Shown here: piece by piece, positions 38,477-61,132 of the stretch
Layout: each line of letters starts with the position of its first letter
How positions within the stretch are numbered: the stretch's first letter is position 1
Assembly: GCA_921293015.1 (NCBI GenBank)
Contig: OV121094.1
Coordinates: 32,672,054 to 32,736,053, forward strand
Reading direction: 5' to 3'
DNA: 64,000 bases
From: Phorcus lineatus
Taxonomy: Eukaryota > Mollusca > Gastropoda > Trochida > Trochidae
Notes under the pieces: generated by a model
What the model was told of the DNA's origin: nothing
Database searches by the model: none
Seen by the model: the letters and a program-made list of their open reading frames with translations, nothing else
Program-made: the position numbers and the translations under genes

Positions 38477-39466
38477 TTAAAGGGGAAGGTAAATCCCTAT
38501 ACACAGAATGGGTGGAGTCAATTTTCCCAGTAAAGAGTCTTTTCAGTTGAGATATAGTTGGGTACACTCTTGTCTAGCCAATTATCAAAACAACTACTTG
38601 TAATTTAAGAATGATTTTTTGCATCCATGTACACCAGTATTTGAAGAGCACAAAGCTGTAATTTCTGAAAAAATATATTTACTCTCTAAAGAGAATTTTA
38701 AAAATAATATTCAAATACTCCTGCCAAGATTCAAATTTGCCTCTGTATGTGTCCTATGATCAGATAAGTTAGTGTTGCCATGGCAGCAGTCTCTGAGTGG
38801 CTAAGAACTTTCCATTCATGATATCAATTTCACCCCAGTAGTCCTCTCTTTCCCATGTAAAAAAACCCCCCTCCCCACTCCAAGACAGCTGTGACCCCAG
38901 CCTGTCCACTGCTGCCTGTGGGAATGGGCCTTTAGCACTAGAGTAGAGATTGTGCTGAACCTTATTTTGTGTTGTCACCAATGATATGACGAAACTGGGC
39001 ACATAGATATACTTTGTATTGGCTAACAATTATTAAAGGATCATAAGGCCTTACAGTGTAAAAAATCTGATGCATACATAGCTTGAGAATCCACAACAAA
39101 CACCAAACATATATCAAGGGATTAATAAAGGCAAAATATTTAAAATGGGGAATCTTTTTAAAAATAATTTTTATAGGGAAATACAATTTCATTCAAGTCA
39201 TTCTAAGAAAATATCATCTACCAGCACATTCATTCACTTATTTGATTTTTGCCGTGAAATCTCATTTTACTGTAGTATATGTGTAGATCTCTCATAGTAA
39301 AATTCCCATAACCTTTGACCTCCCTGACTCCAGCGACCGTTAGAAGGTGTGGCACATTGGGTGATAAGATCTCCCCCAGTTTGCTAGTAGCCAATCACTG
39401 CTCTTGGAGCCTTAATTGCTTACCCATGGGTAAATCGGGCCTGTTTTACCTTCCCCTACACTTTAA
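38477..39466. mobile_element. TTAA-flanked nonautonomous DNA transposon (~0.99 kb)
   Basis: It is bounded by TTAA at both ends. The left end reads AGGGGAAGGTAAA after TTAA; the right end, inverted, reads AGTGTAGGGGAAGGTAAAAC. The TTAAAGG start matches the Kolobok/T2-type terminal pattern as I recall it. No transposase was seen. Confidence 0.68.
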
Positions 39467-39589
39467 AAAAGCTTCACTACTCAGCCACCGAAACTTCGAG
39501 GGGGACCATAGAGACATTCAAGGATAGCCAGGGCGTTGTGATTAAGAGAGTAAGCGTATTGGTCACTAAGTCGAATATATATATATGTC

Positions 39590-39595
39590 TTTATT
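39590..39595 (-). terminator. Poly(A) signal of lectin gene A
   Basis: AATAAA on the minus strand lies 26 bp past the stop. It is conserved at the same place in gene B (50978-50983). Confidence 0.55.
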
Positions 39596-39620
39596 CTGAA
39601 GAACATTGGGAGTTCTTGAT

Positions 39621-42600
39621 TCAAGGATTCGCCGGTCGCGTTCTCATTTCAGCAAACATGAGAGAGTAGTAATATCCTCGCCATAGGTTCCAGACCACGC
39701 CCCCTGCGTGCCCCGTGTAGTTATACTTCCCGTTCAGATGAGAGGAGTGGCAAGCTCCAAACCACCAGCCGCCGAAGTACCGGGCGGCACAACTAATGGT
39801 TTCATGGCTATCGTTGTCCATATCGTATGTACTGAAGTTTCTGCCATTGCCGTGTGAGAAAGAATTACCTGCAAAAAGTTGAAAGGGGTTAACCGTACAA
39901 TCTCTTTTAAATCGAATCGAATCGCATGACTCACAGGGGTCAAGTCAGGTCACTGTTCCATTCGAATCAATCAGCAACAAGTACGAGTTTGTTATCCAAG
40001 GGGGCCTCTTATTATTATAATGTAGAAGGTGCATAGTAAAAGAAAAGATCACTTGACAAGGCCCCTGACGCAGATCACACCAGAAACGTTGATCCTATTT
40101 CAATGAGATTGTTTAGTTGAGGCGTTGCTCAATTATGTGTATGGATGGGAACGTCAAGAAATTGACCTGATATAAACAAACCTAGATCGAAACAATTTGA
40201 GACCTGGTACAAGACAGTAAGATGTCAACCCAAGTGAAATATAGACGTGCCATTAGTTATGCGACGTGTTCATTGGATGCTTTATAACAGAGCTGGAAAA
40301 TATTTTCTTCAAAATGTGCTTTCTCCATAAAATATATCATTACCATCACCGGAGAACTGAACTAATCGACAAGATTTTAGGAAGAATTATGTGTTTACAT
40401 TTAAAAGGGGCAGTAACACTCTATGAAGATGGATTTCATGAAAACCCATGTAAATGTTTCCAATTTCAAGTCGATGTTTTAAAAGAAGGTGAATATGAGG
40501 AAAACTCTGCCAAAGGATTTTAGTTTAATCTGATTATTGAAATAAACAGGAAGAAAAGTAACATATATATTCTCACCTCAGTAAACAACATTATTTATGT
40601 TAATTTCTCTAAAAGTCCTCGTATTAGAACAGAGGATTTAAAGACTTGGGAAAATGTCATGGTAAAATAATATCCAACAACATATACTGATTCACCTAAG
40701 TGAATTGTCAAGACTCACCACATTCTCCAGAATACCCGCTCACGGACAAGGAGAAAAAGTCGTCTTCGTCTGACAGAGCGAACTGGGAATAATTCGACAC
40801 ACACGTGTTTCCTTCAAAGTCCTTCAAAATTATTTGCAACTCGTACGTCCTCTGAGACGTCAATCGGTGAATGTTGTCATTGCCTGAAAACGAAAATATA
40901 ACATATTACGATGATCTCCTTGATAACGCCAATATGGGTCGAAATCAAAGGGGCAATAGGGATTAATATTTCTGTTGAATGGGGGCTTCTCCTGTCAATG
41001 CTATGAGCTCTATAAATCGTCACTTTATTCTAGGACAGGAGATTTTGTAAGGAATTGATGGAAGTTCACGATTTGACGTGTTTTGATGATACTTTAAGGA
41101 TCCACTGAGTTGTTGGAGTCATATATGCCAAACTTAATCAATGGTGTCATTTGATAGCGAAGTTTCCAGTGGTGATATAAAATCAAAACATCTTAACTTT
41201 TCATGTCCAAAAGACATACATAAGACATATACTGGTTTTCCATGAAAATTTAAAAACAGCCTTATAAATGCCCAGAGGTGTATATATCACGTCCAATACA
41301 CATGGATACTAGTTATATAACCTAACAAACGCTATGAACTCCTAAACTGCCCTCCTGGCTGTTTTAGATAAGTCTCCAAAATTACTCGCGAGCCACTGTC
41401 CGGTATTCGATCATAATTGCGACGTGCTACCTTCATATTGTCACTGCAAAAAAAACAATAAGCTTTAAAATGTGTCTTTTAGCTAACAGTCGATACTTCG
41501 CGACCAAATGACACCATTTATTAAGTTTGGCATATATGACTCCAACAACTCACGGAGTGGCTCTTTAAGGATTTTGGTAATCGTTCTGAACGATCTACTT
41601 TTTAAAATAATTGTCATCATCGAAAGAAAAGCATGAGCCCAATCTCCTCCGCTTAACTTATTGGTTGAACATATATTCTATACGTCGTAACAATATACTA
41701 AGACGAATGTCGATAGTTACGCCATTATGACAGGACGTTTGACAAACCGCTAAATATTTAAAAACGGGTCCAGGACGTGAAAATTCAATAGGCGTCATTA
41801 GAGACCATTAGATTGAGATGAAGAATTGGGATTGCATAATGGGCATCTGCTTTTTCATAAAACAGTATACTTGTTTACCCAGTCTGATTGTTTGACAACA
41901 ATGGACAGATCACAAGCACGGGACACATCGATACAGGTCATATACAATACATAACAAGGTAATCCACATAGACAAATCAAGCTCCGATATATGTGAAGGG
42001 AGGTCGCATCTGGAACGAGGCTTTATACCTCGATCTGGGCACTTCCGTTTTACGATGACGCAATAAAACTCGCTTTTTACTTATTGAAGTAATGAAGCTC
42101 TCATAAAGCAGGTGACGTACACGTAATTCAACTTTTAAATTGGAAGTTGGTCATTTATGAATACGTTACGAGTGATACTTACCGATGTCACTTTATGAGT
42201 ATGTTTATAACAGCACATATATCGGAGCTTGATATGCCTACGTGAATAGCCTTGTTATATATTGTATATGACCTGTATCGATGTATCCCGTGCTTGTGGG
42301 ACAGATGTAGACATGTTGTAGGATAGTTCATATGGCATCGTGTGAAAGCATTATCTTTCGCTTGGAACAATAAAATAATAAATTAAATATCGATTAATTG
42401 AAGGTTTGAATTGTATGTATGACTTTAATATGTTTAATCGGTAACTTATTTATCGGTCGATTTCAGAAATTTAAAGTTAATTAACTGTAAAATTCGAATA
42501 TTTTTTTAGAATCTCGAAAGTTGCCATTGGACATTTCAGTCGATCTTTAAGTGCACTCTGAATCTATGTTGTATAAAGCTGTATTGACTAAATATCCTTT

Positions 42601-45600
42601 AAAAGGATCAATAAAATTGGTAATGATTGGCCGTAGTTTTGTTTAAATCTCAGGCTTATTCTCAACATTGGGCTTTGAGTGTATCTTTCTCCCAACCCAA
42701 ATGTCATATTTCATTAATTTCCTGTTCGAAGCTAATGTTAAAATAATTATTGTAATTTTTATTAACAATTGAAAGACAAATTCAAGGAAAATATGAACAC
42801 AAGGATAAAGCAGCATGACATATTTCTTTATATGTCTACTTAAAATCGTCCACTATTTCGTATATTTATTGTTGTAAATAGTTGAAATGAACTATTAGAT
42901 TTTTTTTCAGTGTTTCTATCTATAAAAAAAAATCTTGAACAATATTCGAAATAGTTTCTTTACTTTAAATTCTTTAAACAAAGTATAAAAGCGTTATTGC
43001 GATTCTTTTTCTTTTCCATTAGCTTCCTTGTCTTAAACATTTTAAAAATGTTAATTTTTTTAATTTGAATGTAGGATGTTAAAGGTAATCTTGATATTCT
43101 GACACGGAATAAGAAAACTCCGTTTCGCAGCACATCGACGAATAAAATCTTTCAATTTAATCAAGTCAGAATCTTAAAGTTGAACATATTATAAGGGTAA
43201 TCTAACTGCTTACCTAGCCAAAACTCGTTTTGAAGGTCTCCAAATCCCTCTTTGTATTCGTTCCAGTTTCTTGTGAAGTTAACTGACCCGTCTGTCCGTC
43301 TTTGGAACACCTGAGAAAAACACGAAAGCTTGCAGACATAATAGGTAGAAAACTGTAGTCATTGACTTTGTACAGCAGTTTCGAATAATTTTCAATTGAG
43401 AATTGGCTATATTTGTAACCATTTACTAAGAAAATTATCATTTCGGGAATTCAACGATACGGAATTACAAAACAGTGAGAAATGACAATTTTTTTATTCA
43501 CATATGTATTTTCTAATAATATCCCTTTAAGAAATGGTTTTGATAAATAGATTTATTTCTAATAATATCAATACTCAATTAAAGAGTTATGAAACGATAT
43601 TTGATTGGAAATAAATAATTTTTTTTATTCAAGTTGCATGTTTGCAATGGGATTTTGAAAGAACCGTGAATTACAAAGCTGACCCGAGTAGTTCCGGTGG
43701 GAAGAGAATGGGCCTCTCGTAAAAACCATAAGATAAACGTATCTAGGGACTCACCAGCCAGTTCCCTCCGTAAGTAGAGAGATCACAGTAGACAGAGACG
43801 GAGCCGTTCCCATCAGCCGGATCCACAGTGTAAACTCCGTCGTCGATACCAGGGACGTCAGAACAATCTGGAGGAAAAAGATGCATCCAATGAAAATTGG
43901 GAGAGATCGTATTACGAATTGAGCGAGTTTATGCCCTGAGCTCAAATACAAAAAAGACAAAACGTTTAAAGCAAATAGTAATTTAATAGTGATATCGAAA
44001 CATTTCAACTATACTTCCGAACTTCCCACCGTTGGTGCACCAAAGACTTTCAGAGACGCATCATACAATGCATGGCCTATACTTTCTCTAGCCCCAATGA
44101 TTTGTTAAGACTAACCTGGCAGCATTTCCCTAACTAGGCTGCTGTGACGCAATGCGATAGTCCAATGCGAAGTCATTTGCGAACTCAACTAGTCGCCGCT
44201 GAGGGCGCTGCACATGAAACACGAATTTTTGAGGGCTGGCAGCAAGGTTTCAAATAGCCGATGATAGAGACAGGTGTAAATTAAAGTCAACGTCAAATGT
44301 CAGAGACGTTGTGTTCTGAATTTGGGAGTCAGAATAGCAACAAAAATGTCTCTTTTTGTCTTAAATTACGTCTAATACTGCAGTGGATGAACGATACGCA
44401 TATTCTCTGAGAAAAAAAATCTTATTTGGAAGGTAGCAATATAGTTCAATCTTAATACCAAATCACCAAGCGCTACACTCCTAGCGTAGTCTGTGAGAGT
44501 TGTCCGGAAACTTTTTGGCCTGACCATGAAAATTGAAAAAAAGGTTGTTTTGGACTTTTTTCGACATAAACACCCCTAAAACTGCACTCTCTTTTTCTAA
44601 CATCTTCAACTCATCTGAAAACCAGTAATTGTCAGGCCAACTTGCCCGATTGACGCAATGGCGTTCTCGAATGTCTCATGGTTATGGTCACGGAGTTCTG
44701 TTTTCGGTCAAGAGACGAGTTTGAAAATAGGCAGGGTGGGGAAGAGCCCTGAATCCTGAATCTTGAATCCTGAATCCTGGGCGATGTACACAGGGACATT
44801 GAACTGAAGCAGTCAGCCACCTTTGAGCAGTTTACCTATCTGTTTCTCTTTGATCTTTTCTAGGAAAAACAGCTGTTAACTTGTTTGATATAAGAAATTA
44901 ATTGTACCACCCTCGCTAAACAGTGATGAGCAACAGTGAAAAATCTAATGGTGAAACGCTTGACTTGTATTATTGCATCTAGAACAGCGTTGATGTTTTC
45001 CTCCTGGTGACATCATATGGTCGACCAGGGTGTGGCTCTTTTTCGATGCTTACTCTACTCCTAATAAACATTGTTTAACACAGCTGTGCGAAGGAGTAAC
45101 ATTTATGACTTATTGTGACTTATCTTCAAAAAACAAATACTCACAGCTCAACATTTTGTCCTTTTGAAATAATCATTAATATGCATTGCGTTTTGGACAT
45201 TTGTTTTGAATCTTTACGGATCCCCTCGTAGCAACCCACCAAGGTCTCTCTTGTCATTAAACTGCAACATCAAAACTTTTTCATCCACACATCAAACCTC
45301 ACCTCTAATACTGCAGTAGACGTAATGTTTCCAGCCAGTCTCAGAGACAAAGTTCTGAGAAGCAGAACCCGAGTGTCCCTGACAGAGGAGGGAGTCCGTG
45401 TTGAAGAAGAAGGACCTGCATCTCTGGTCTCTGTAGCAGTCGGCAGCGCATCCCTCAACTCTCTCACTGTCGTTCCTCGTCCACAACAGGTGCTCGGAAC
45501 TCACACTATCGGTCAGGTTTAGGCAAAAGAAGTCTCTAGTTACAATATGATAGTCTCCACGGATAGAATTCCAAGCACAAACAGATAAGACCATCGCCAA

Positions 45601-45615
45601 GGTTTTCGGCAACAT
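39621..45615 (-). CDS. PAN/apple plus fibrinogen C-terminal domain secreted protein, gene A
   Basis: This is a predicted secreted fibrinogen-related lectin. Minus-strand exons are 45615-45303, 43867-43755, 43310-43214, 40883-40719 and 39868-39621: 936 nt, 311 residues, all phases closing. Residues 1-20 ([20 protein letters not shown]) form a signal peptide. About 22-105 is a six-cysteine PAN/apple-like domain. About 106-311 is the fibrinogen domain: [41 protein letters not shown], a DMDNDSH calcium-site-like motif, CHSSHLNG, and a tryptophan-rich end. Fibrinogen-related proteins commonly bind acetylated glycans in innate immunity; that role here is inference. The ATG was chosen because the signal peptide and gene B agree on it. 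It is a tandem paralog of 51009-61132. Confidence 0.94.
41094..41568. mobile_element. TTAA-flanked hairpin MITE in gene A intron 3
   Basis: It begins and ends with TTAA and has about 65 bp of inverted ends sharing GAGTTGTTGGAGTCATATAT and GCCAAACTTAAT. It is absent at the matching position of gene B, so it inserted after, or was lost from one copy since, the gene duplication. Confidence 0.8.
41905..42305. repeat. Long inverted repeat (arms ~90 bp, loop ~215 bp)
   Basis: The left arm (41905-41995) contains CACAAGCACGGGACACATCG and GATACAGGTCATATACAATA. The right arm (42213-42305) carries their near-complement, including AGCTCCGATATATGTG inverted. It lies in gene A intron 3 and is probably a foldback-type MITE. 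Confidence 0.78.
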
Positions 45616-45732
45616 TTTACCGGAAGATGATTCTGAAAAGGTTCTTTTCACAAAAACAAGGTTATATTTCCAGACAAAGTGTTCAATCACTAGGTTTTGT
45701 TCCCTTATGGAAAATCTTGCTGAAAGTAATAA

Positions 45733-45744
45733 CTCTTTTATGAG
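45733..45744 (-). promoter_or_regulatory. TATA-like box upstream of gene A
   Basis: CTCATAAAAGAG on the minus strand lies about 120 bp before the ATG. It is conserved at 61233-61244 upstream of gene B. This is motif evidence only. Confidence 0.3.
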
Positions 45745-46110
45745 AAGATTATTAACCTAAGGTTATCATCACAAAGTAGAATTCCTTTTTGTTCTTACAG
45801 TTCACTTTCAGTACATTGTATCAGTAGGAGTACATATTTACATTTTGGACACAAATGTGCCTCGTTCACTTAACGAAAACGGTAATTCGGGTGTATTAAT
45901 TCAGGATTCTTCTTCTGTGTTATCCAGTCCAAAATCTCACGAATACTGTGCTGAAAATCTTAACTCTGACACGATTTGGTCAAATAGTCATTGGCCATCC
46001 GAATGTCCTTGACGATAGTTCTGTAGGTATATTCATCAAACAAAGTTATCTTTGATTCTTTAGTTTTATATCCGGCGTCTCAGTTCATATTTTGAGTTGT
46101 TTACATAATC

Positions 46111-46382
46111 CGGTAAAGCTCGACTCGACTAGAACATGGTTTGCTTTGTTTTCAATGGTAAATGTGCAACCTTCTTTTATTACATGTAACTAACTCCTTC
46201 AAATGGTTGTTCCACAAGTCAATATCTCACTGAAGACCTTGCGAACATGATCCTATATCTCTTCGGTTCCTCTATGTACAAAGCGTTACCCTTCGCCACA
46301 AATGATAAAGAGGGTTTACATCCAGTTTGTCACTCTGTACTTCATGCATTACACCTATACCCGGTAAAACTCGACTCGACTA
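46111..46382. promoter_or_regulatory. Repeated 21-bp motif upstream of gene A (two copies)
   Basis: CGGTAAAGCTCGACTCGACT occurs at 46111 and nearly identically at 46362 (AAAC for AAGC). The same pair, similarly spaced, lies upstream of gene B at 61628 and about 61868. Function is unknown. Confidence 0.5.
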
Positions 46383-46780
46383 GATGGCGGTGTGCAGCAG
46401 ACAAGAGATTCATCATGAAGTATTGAATATTGATAATTCACCGCTTTTTTCGCCGTTGTCTATTGACTAGAAATCTTAATATGTAGATTTAAATCTTTTG
46501 TTCAATGGTACGATAATCAATGTCGTATGTGTATTTTGTATTTAACCCTTGCATATCTATATCTGTGAGACGTATCTACATTTGATATGGTTGATTGAAA
46601 TGGGTTTCAATCTTTAAAAAGTATCAGAGAGTTTTTTTAAGTGAGTTGGTTCCATGGTACATGTAATTTCGGCTTCAGGACACATATAAGAATGTTATTC
46701 GATTTTCATTGAACAATAATGCTTCTCATATATTTGGCGTGTGGCGTCCGCCGTGACATGATTACTCTAATCTCCTTTTG

Positions 46781-47105
46781 AGGCAGGTTAGCGCGCTCGG
46801 CTTCGGAACAAGAGGTCTGTGGTTCGAACTGATCCCGCCAGGGGCTCGGAAATTTGTCTGCAGTAGAGAACAGTTCAACACGCAGTCAGGTTTGGGTGCA
46901 ATGCTACACTGAATTTCATTGCAGTACCCCTTATGGTTCGCTAGTTCCAGCCGATGGTCGCAGGTTTCACTTCAATGCATAGCCACAATGTTGTTGAAGG
47001 CTTTCTCCCTGCAATTATACTAGCAGCCGTGATTTAGGGAAATACTCTTGAAAGCGGCGTTAAACCCCTCACCTCACCTCACCTCACCTCACCTCACCTC
47101 ACCTC
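46781..47105 (+). repeat. Full-length tRNA-derived SINE
   Basis: The head has an A-box-like GGTTAGCGCGCTCGG (46786) and a B-box GGTTCGAACT (46821) at tRNA-like spacing. The body contains TGGGTGCAATGCTACACTGA and CCAGCCGATGG. The end is GCGGCGTTAAACCCC, then (CTCAC)n to 47105. It is the best-preserved copy of the family in the window. Confidence 0.85.
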
Positions 47106-47356
47106 TATGTATGCAGCAACTTTGCATATAGTTTGTGTTGCAATCTTAAGCTCCTAGGGGAACCTGCTGGAAGACGGATACAAGCTCAGGTTATTAAATG
47201 TTATTTTGTTACCATAAACTATCACCTGACCTCACCTGATCTCCTTTTATTTCCTGACGTGGATTATATTTCTGTGTAAGCTTCATTCATCGTGTTTCAT
47301 CACTGCTAATACTCACATAGAATTTCACGGAATAAACGTCCGGTGAAATTTTTAAT

Positions 47357-47578
47357 GGCATTTTTTTCTTGATGCAAAATGTAACTCTTCAGAGGCTTAA
47401 ACCAAATTTGTAATTAATCTAGTTTACTTTGAGTTTACTTTGATAGCAAGTTAACTTTGGCTCGCCATATCACTTACTTATCAGCAAAAGTTCAAAGGGT
47501 GTGAACCTTTCGAAATGTGTCCCTGCAACAAAATTTGGCATTTTTTTCTTGATGCAAAATGTAACTCTTCAGAGGCTT
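47357..47578 (+). mobile_element. Short LINE fragment flanked by 42-bp direct repeats
   Basis: Identical 42-bp sequences (47357-47398 and 47537-47578, starting GGCATTTTTTTCTTGATGC) flank 138 bp. The enclosed DNA is similar to the 3' part of the LINE at 48780-50900 (GAGTTTACTTTGATAGCAAG, CACTTACTTATCAGC, CCCTGCAACAAAATTT). Confidence 0.8.
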
Positions 47579-48779
47579 TTGTATTACTCCGCTGTCAAAT
47601 TCCGTATAGATATGGCGCGAAACTATAAGCAATGAATGTTGACATCAGTTTGACTGTTTTCACTAGAATATGAACGATGTCTAAACTACATTCAAACTCT
47701 CATGTGAACCCGCTCGGAAGCTCGTTTGGTTCACACGATCACTGGCCCTTGATCAGGAAGCAACTTAAACACATTTTTGCCGACTTTTTCTCTCAATATG
47801 AATTTCAGTTGTTCACCAACTTTTCGTTGGTTTTACTCAGGAGGTAGACGTGCTTGAAGTGTCTTAATCATTTATCATAAAAGTGTCCACTCCAAAACAG
47901 GATCTCAACTAGAGATAAATTCAGACATTTATCAGTTTGATTGTTATACAGAAAACAAATTTTCTAAGCAACTTGCTATTTGTTTTCATTTGTTGCTCTT
48001 CTTTCACTGATTAAAAAACTGACACAAAATTGGTTATCATTACTCAGCCGCATGTTTATTTCGAAATGATGTTATGAAATAACGTATCTTTCTTCCATTA
48101 GGCAATAAAGAGTTGATTAATTCTTTCTTCTGACGCTAATAGTGCGGAAAGGTTATATTATTATCCCCGTGCTAACATTTACCATTTTTAGATGTAAATC
48201 ATTCAATTATAACTTAATTGAAATAAGAGAAATAAAGAGTTTTTTAGGTGATTTTCAGTCGTCTTTCTTTCACTGCTAGAGTCAGCAAAAATACTAGCAC
48301 AAGGCACATTGCTTTACCTGGAAGTGAAAAATAGATATAGGCCTCTATGTCATCATTTATGACTTTTGAGAATAAATTTGTCTTGACATGACTTGAAAAG
48401 GAACTTCCTGAGAAAGACATAGTTTTTTTTAACTTAGAGGGTTCAAGGTCACTGAGGCAAAACATCTGCAAAGGAAAAGAGAAAAATATCACAACACCTG
48501 TTCTGACCTCTGACCTCTTCCCGAGAGAGTAACAATGTTGTATCAATCATTCAGAGTAAGGTTATATGTTCTGTAACATAATGTGTCAACAGACGCTCAT
48601 GTCTTAATTCAAATTTAATATAAGTTGGTTCTAACAGCATCAACAAATATCATCAAGGGGAATAACTACCATTACTTCCTGCTGACTGCCATGTGCTCTG
48701 TGTCATCGGAGCAATATGTACCTATCAAGGAATAAACAAAGAATCTATGTTTCTTAATTATATTACATGTTCCTCCTTC

Positions 48780-50900
48780 TCTGAGCTGTTACAAATGTCA
48801 ACGTTTTGGGCACACAGCAAACCATTGTAACAGCTCCTCTCAAATTTGTTCCCGCTGTAGTGGTAGCCATTCATAAGAGGATTGTCAATCCAAAAATAAG
48901 CTATAAAGTGTTCAACTTGTGGAGGTAATCACGGTGCTGCATACAAGGGTTGCTCAAAGTATAAGCAGGTTGTTGAGGTATAGCGTGTACGGGTAGAACG
49001 GTAAGATATCCTACAAAGAAGATATACACATAGTTACAGAAAATGCTACATCCTATGCAAGTGTATACTCAAAACCCAAACACATCAGATCACAGAAATA
49101 ACTTGCAAGTGGAATTGCACACATCATGGCCAAGGTCCAAAAATACAACTGTTAAGGCAACACAGCAACCGGTCCCATTTTCCAGAAATGTTGGAATCAA
49201 TTCAGAAAACCTCGTCACTTTCCTACAGGAGGTGCTCACTGTATGCTTTAGCTCCCAAACACGTGGAACTGAAATAAGCAAAATCATAGAAACTTGATGT
49301 CCCGGAAGACAGGCTTAGGACATCGTCACCCTTACTTGACGTTATTTGTATCCAATAAACATTTCTTCGGCCCGATTGTCATTTCAAAATCAATGGAAAA
49401 TTGTTCGGCAATATAAGTCAAAGCAGATCTTAACTACATAACTCTTACCCTCCCAAAACTTAAATTTGTAGCAACAACAGCTGGTAACAGCTTCTCTATC
49501 TGCAAAATGTGGGTAGGATGTATACAAAGAAGATGCTCGAGGAATTGACCACTTTCCAATATACACTCTAGTAACCGCCTGAGTTATTACATGGAACCCA
49601 ATTGACATCTGAAAAGCATTCAATCTGGTTTTAGGAAAAATTGCTCATGCATTGACCAACTTATTCGCCTTCAAATAGAGGCGCGAAAGGCTTTTCGAAA
49701 TCAAGAACATATGTTATGTGTATTCGGAGATTTCGAGAAAGCTTATGACAAGCTCTATGAACAAGAACTTCTTTTTAAACTGCCAAATCTGGGTGTTAAA
49801 CACTGAGGTAGCTCCTTCATATATGCCATTACAACTTCTGTCTTAAAACGAGCGTTTATCGGCCTAGAAGTGTAGAAACCTGATTGGATACAATCAAAGT
49901 TAGTTGTGCCATCAGCGACTCCGTTTTAAAAGTTATCGTTCAAATTGCCAAAGTTGTTTCCATAAGCTTTCCAATAGCTAAATTTCTTTCGATTATGAAT
50001 CTTGTACTTCGAATCTTATTTACAGAACACATACGGCTTATTTAGGGATTACATCATTGCATAGACCTGTGTAATTCATGCATTCGGCGTTTTCATTGGC
50101 TGAAATATTGCCAAGTAATTTAAGTTGCAATAGTGTGCCGCTTGAGGAAACTGTCGGAAGCTCGAGAAAAGCTCGTATTAACACAGAGATTGTATAGAAA
50201 TTTATGACGGAGCTACCTCTGTTGGGAGAGAATTGGTGTTAAAGGGCGTATGGTAAAATGTATTGGACATCTTCTCTCAAATAGAGCTATTCGAGTTCGC
50301 ATAGTCCAAGAACTATTAGGGTTACATGTAATTGAGCAGGGCTACCCCCAAGGAAATGTCATACATCCACTACTTTTAAATCTTTTGATCAATATGGAGA
50401 CGTTTTGGTAATCCATTTAATCAGGACTAGAATATGTTTTTAATGGTGTTTGCAGTGGGGATGTAGAATATCCATCAACAAATATGTGGCTATGAATATT
50501 ACCAGAAGTAGAATTGATTCTATCCTCGCGGGTTGAAGTCAACGAATTAGTTTTGTACTTGATTTCAAATTTCTAGGAGTTTACTTTGATAGCAAGTTAA
50601 CTTGGGTTCGCCACATCACTTACTTATCAGCAAAAGTTCAAATTTGAAATGTATCCCTGCAACAAAATTTGGTGCTGATAAACCTTCACTGCTATTTATC
50701 ATTATTCTCTCAAGATTAGATTATGACAATCAAGTATTTATGACTGCCGCAAGATGCCATTTAACTAAACGTGATCAGTCGAAAGCTTTAAGAATAGCAA
50801 CTTGCAAGTTGACTGTTAAGAAACCTCCTCTGAAGTACTGCCCTTAGGACTAATCTTTCCTTAGCATCTTCCTAGAAATGTTTTTAAAAATGGCGAATAG
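48780..50900 (+). mobile_element. Degenerate Jockey/CR1-like non-LTR retrotransposon
   Basis: An ORF1-type region has zinc knuckles (YKCQRFGHTANHC, ICSRCSGSH, and KCSTCGGNHGAAYKGC in another frame). The reverse transcriptase follows: SGFRKNCSCIDQL, VFGDFEKAYD, then GYPQGNVIHPLL, FLGVYFDSKL after 50570, and RLDYDNQVF. Many frameshifts and stops and large internal deletions make it non-functional. It lies between the two lectin genes. Confidence 0.82.
49805..50219. mobile_element. MITE inserted in the LINE reverse transcriptase
   Basis: Its inverted ends are GAGGTAGCTCC and GGAGCTACCTC. LINE homology stops before it and resumes about 25 bp after it. GGTGTTAAA occurs on both sides (ending 49800 and 50244) and may be a 9-bp target duplication, which would put the true termini slightly outside these ends. 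Confidence 0.65.
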
Positions 50901-50977
50901 ATTATTCAACCCTCATGATTTCATCCACTGGTGATTAAATGAATAAACTTATGGTCACTTGGACGAATATATATATC

Positions 50978-50983
50978 TTTATT
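50978..50983 (-). terminator. Poly(A) signal of lectin gene B
   Basis: AATAAA on the minus strand lies 26 bp past the gene B stop, as in gene A. Confidence 0.55.
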
Positions 50984-51008
50984 CTGAAGAACATTGAGAG
51001 TTCTTGAT

Positions 51009-61132
<10,124 letters not shown>

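Noticed and set aside
40266-40523. 85-residue ORF in gene A intron 4
   Set aside because: The paralogous stretch in gene B (about 51650-51900) is recognisable but has indels that break the frame, so it is not under coding constraint.
44740-44785. Short (GAATCCT)n-like repeat
   Set aside because: Only about four imperfect units; too short to be informative.
46786-46860. A tRNA gene
   Set aside because: A- and B-boxes are present, but the sequence continues into a SINE body with a (CTCAC)n tail; it is a SINE head, not a tRNA.
48244-48546. 100-residue minus-strand ORF with a hydrophobic stretch resembling a signal peptide
   Set aside because: No recognisable domain, no matching splice neighbours, and AT-rich composition; kept out of the annotation.
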